In this document: positions 60,780-64,000 of the stretch, in pieces | Numbering within the stretch: position 1 is the first letter of the stretch | Layout: every line of letters begins with the position of its first letter | NCBI RefSeq assembly: GCF_026745355.1 | Contig: NC_079202.1 | Coordinates: 38,590,543 to 38,654,542 of the forward strand | Direction: 5' to 3' | DNA: 64,000 nucleotides | Source of the DNA: Beta vulgaris subsp. vulgaris | Lineage: Eukaryota; Streptophyta; Magnoliopsida; Caryophyllales; Amaranthaceae | Position numbers and translations under genes: made by a program | Notes under the pieces: generated by a model | Told to the model about the DNA's origin: nothing | Seen by the model: the letters and a program-made list of their open reading frames with translations, nothing else | Databases searched by the model: none

Positions 60780-60903
60780 CTCCATACTTTATAAGCTAGA
60801 TTAAAAACGACCAGCTCTCTATGGATTCGACCCTACTTACCATACCACATTGTTAGAAGGTTTTATAGGAATTATTTTTGATAGGTGTACGACAACCTAT
60901 CAA
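60780..60903 (+). repeat. LTR end fragment
   Basis: CTCTATGGATTCGACCCTAC at 60817-60836 parallels the CTCTGTGGGTTCGACC motif of the solo LTR at 7181. The stretch ends GATAGGTGTACGACAACCTATCA, a TG/CA-style palindromic end. Probably the U5 end of a plus-strand LTR whose body is missing. 60904-61320 holds nothing recognised. Confidence 0.4.
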
Positions 60904-61323
60904 CATGCCACAAAATTTGCCCCGATGTATCAAAAAAAAAATTCAAATATGAGTGTTACCGACTTTATCATCCCATATACCATAAATTTTTAGACCTTTT
61001 TACCTACCTCAAAATTAGGGAAATTCTTTTCTACAAATTGCAGCTACTTTATAAAATTTTACACTAAGAACCGAAAAATCAAACCTCTATTTTACTAATT
61101 CATTTTTCTGTCAAAATAATTGTCCTACACAACTGAATACATAATATATTCATTAATATGAGACATCTCATGGGCCACTAACTAATTTACCTCTAAATTT
61201 GCATTTCAAAAGATGATTATAGTTACCAAGCTTGTCCACTTTTATAGATAACTTTGTCCAATTCATATTATCGTAATCATATCATACATTGATTGTGTTT
61301 TGATGAAACTAAGCACGACAATA

Positions 61324-61658
61324 CACTAGTGGAAAAAACCCCACCTGATGTGGTCAAAACTGGCCTTTCAGATGCGATTTTGGTCCGCATCAGGTGGGCT
61401 CGCAACAGATGTCTAATAAATTTTGATGCGGTCCAAAACCGCATCAGAAAACCATAACTTGATGCAGTTCATGGGGAAAACCGCATCAGATTAGCTCATA
61501 ATCTGATGCGGTTTTCCCATGAACCGCATCAGCTTGCCAAAACCAAAAAAAAGTTGCAAACCTGCCACCTGCAGGTCTGCAACCTTTTTCATATCAACAC
61601 TCACCTTTCACGCTCACTTTCATACCCAGCAAATAATAACATATTTGTATAAAAAACT

Positions 61659-61705
<47 letters not shown>

Positions 61706-62610
61706 TAACAATATATATACTCTAAAAATACATATACAATTCCAATTCACCAATGAAAATAAACAAAATTACGAAAAAAAACGGAAAAAGATGACAGTAA
61801 AATGAACAAAAATTGAAATGATAGTAAAAAACCAAAATAGATCTAACTAAAAAAAATAATAGATTATGAACGAAAATTGAAAAATAATGAACGAAAATTG
61901 AAAAAAAAATGAACGAAAATTGAAAAAAAAAAATAACTTAATTTAACTAAAAATATAAATTACAGATAATGAACGAAAATTGAAAAAAAAACGAACTAAA
62001 TCTAACTAAAAACGTAAATTACAGAAAAAGAACGATAATATATAAAAAAAGGAAAAGAACGAAACAAAAATTATAAAACAAAAAACCTAACTAGATCTGG
62101 AATTTGCAAGTTCGTCAAGGCTCCGACGAGTTCGTGAACCACTGGTGAAGAACGACGACGAGTTCGTCAAGACGACGGCGTGTTCGTGAACGACGACGCT
62201 TGAAAAAAGAAAGACGATGACGAGTTCGTGAAGGAGGAAAGCTCCGAGGGAGGAGGAAGGAGGGTTAGAGGAGAGAGATGAGAGGGAGTTAGGGTTATGG
62301 GTTAGAGGAGAGAGAGAGAGATGAGAGGGAGTTAGGGGGAGGAGGCTTAAAAACAGCCGGATTGTGACGCGTTGAGCTGGGCCATTGTGTTGGGCCTTTA
62401 TTGTGACACGTTGAGCTGGGCTTAAAAATCACACAAATCTGATGCGGTCCACCAAACCGAATCAGATTTTAAAAAAACCACATTGGTTTTTTAATTTGAT
62501 GCGGTTTTTTTAGGACCGCATCATTTTTTTTTGGCCAAATTTCCCTCCCATATTTTGGTTGATTTTGGCCAAAAACCACTAAGTGACATATAAGGTTTTT
62601 TCCACTAGTG
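61324..62610. mobile_element. Complete non-autonomous CACTA element
   Basis: 1287 bp. Terminal inverted repeats CACTAGTGGAAAAAACC are identical over 17 bp and the TSD is ATA (61321-61323, 62611-62613). Both ends carry dense GATGCGGT / ACCGCATC subterminal repeats in direct and inverted order (61350-61530 and 62438-62525), the pattern bound by CACTA transposases. The interior has a TA microsatellite, GAACGAAAATTGAAAAA minisatellite-like copies (61870-62000) and GACGAGTTCGTGAA copies (62120-62235). No transposase is encoded. Confidence 0.93.
61661..61702. repeat. (TA)21 microsatellite
   Basis: Uninterrupted TA tract inside the CACTA element. Confidence 0.95.
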
Positions 62611-62613
62611 ATA

Positions 62614-62954
62614 AATCTTGCTATATATGCCTAGAATTCATCAAAGTTATTTTTGTATACGAGTAAGTAAGTGCAAAATTCAAGTTAACATCGGGTAATT
62701 AAGGACAAATAAAAAGGTGTAGTTTAACCTTGAGTGGAGTAGTCGCAACATTTAGGAGATTGCAAAAAATTAAAGAGAGATAATAAAAGATAAATTTGAA
62801 ATGGATGTTTATCTTTTTTTTCTTTTTTTGGTTATATTTTGTTGTGTTAGGATTTAGAATTTCCTACACATCAACAACTGAACAAATTGATATACCCAAC
62901 TTTGATTATTTGTTTACACCACATATGTTTTTTTATAAGGTAAGAAAAAGAAGG
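62614..62954. other. Intergenic, nothing recognised
   Basis: AT-rich spacer between the CACTA element and the RNase H pseudogene. Confidence 0.5.
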
Positions 62955-62959
62955 TTAGG

Positions 62960-64000
62960 AGACCATCCGCTCGAAGGAAGCTCCCATCTTATCTGTTACA
63001 AGGATGTTTTGAAGAGTGGATGAAGTACAATCATCTATACATAATTCGTTATCTACTAAGTGACCCACATTAGCAATCTGGTCAGTTGTCCTACTAGCTT
63101 CACGGTAGATGTGCTGAATATCCCACGAAGAAAAAGAGTTGAGGTGTGTTTGGATGTCTCTTACGGTGTTGGAAATCTGTCGTGCAGTGGTTGCCAAATA
63201 CCTTTGATTAAGTTAATGACCATGAGGTTGTCGCCTTCTATTATGATATGCTGGATATTGTTTTTGAGAGCTAAAATGATGCCGTGATGTAGAGCCAAAA
63301 TTTTTACCATGTAGAAGTTGGTGGAGCCGAGGTTAATTGCTAGAGCTGAGTGAAGATCCCCGGCTGAATCTCTGATAATGATATTTGCTACTGCTGAAGG
63401 ATGTTTTGAAACGGTTGTTGATGAAAGTTGACGGATGGAGCCATCAAAATTTAGTTTGAAGTATTTATGTGGAGGAGCCTCCCAAGCAACAAGTATGGAG
63501 CTGGATTAATGAGGAATGGTGGTGGAGTCATTGATGAGTGAAAGTGAGGATGGGAATTGGATGAGAAATAGTTATCCACAGTTTCTCTCTCATGATCCAT
63601 TATTTGTAGAGGAATTGGGCTTTATGGATGATTCTGTGAATATTTAGAGTGATATTATTAAAAATAATATCGTTTCTTTCTTTCCAAATGCTCCAAATAA
63701 TGAAGATGTATTTCTGAATGAGGTTTTTGTGAACCTTTAGATCGGAGAGAGTGTGTAAGACTGATGTGGGGTTGGTATGATTAGGGAACTAGTCTTTCAG
63801 AGATTTTAAGTCCCAAAAGGAACTCACAGAGGGGCAATTGCGAAAGAGGTGATCGACTGTTTCTTCGTCGTTGTTGCAGATAACATGCAGTAGCTAAGTG
63901 GAATGATTTGGTGCTTGGCTAGTGTTTGACGAACACGTAAGATATTGTGGCAGATTTGCCAAAGGAAAATTTAAAGCTTTGGGGGGATTTGTAATTTCTA
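62960..64000 (-). pseudogene. LINE-derived zf-RVT and RNase H sequence, partial
   Basis: Minus strand, entering from the right window edge. A zf-RVT-like part (LPPKALNF-type start near 63985, HNILRVRQTLAKHQIIPLSY near 63950) is followed by an RNase H domain: APPHKYFKLNFDGSIRQLSS (about 63475), ALHHGIILALKNNIQHIIIE (about 63270) and SWDIQHIYREASRTTDQIAN (about 63110). Frames shift several times and stops occur, so it is non-functional. The order is that of plant LINE ORF2 C-termini or of domesticated 'ribonuclease H protein' relatives. The RT part, if present, lies beyond the window. Confidence 0.75.

Overview
This is a stretch of plant nuclear DNA. The evidence is GT-AG introns, a plant nuclear-speckle-type RRM protein, a hybrid proline-rich/extensin cell-wall protein, and plant lineages of transposable elements (Tat-type gypsy, SIRE-like and other copia, L1-type LINEs, hAT, CACTA, MULE, Stowaway). 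The gene structures and repeat types point to a eudicot; I cannot name the species. I support only two host genes; most of the rest is repeats, some of it nested.

Layout. 1-6635: remains of a minus-strand Tat-lineage gypsy element (3' LTR, an antisense intron-containing ORF, a 58-59 bp tandem array, then integrase and RNase H). 6636-17385: a plus-strand SIRE-like copia fragment, split by a 1.6 kb solo LTR (TSD AATGT), which is split in turn by an 8.4 kb copia element with both LTRs (TSD CTCTC). 17395-25540: a decayed hAT transposase locus, plus-strand LINE debris, and an hAT-like element carrying five copies of a plant snRNA-type promoter signature with constant spacing. 25540-28640: no gene seen. 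28889-29611: secreted proline-rich protein gene, with a Stowaway MITE 77 bp past its stop codon. 32052-41314: six-exon RRM protein gene on the minus strand, reconstructed here to 244 codons, with a 7.6 kb first intron full of repeats. 41315-52104: intergenic DNA with several non-autonomous elements that have readable target-site duplications (LINE-mobilised insert, hAT, MULE, SIRE-like solo LTR). 52105-60726: a long LTR-like repeat split by a minus-strand L1-type LINE, which itself carries an hAT insertion. 61324-62610: a complete non-autonomous CACTA element. 62960-64000: part of another LINE or reverse-transcriptase-derived RNase H sequence.

The two host genes have no evident functional link. 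The main biological interest is (i) the five USE+TATA modules at 21809-22578, each with exactly 32 bp between the two boxes, (ii) the antisense spliced ORF and tandem array in the Tat element, and (iii) insertions whose order can be read from target-site duplications. All boundaries, introns and repeat counts were read by eye. Family assignments rest on remembered family motifs, not on database searches.
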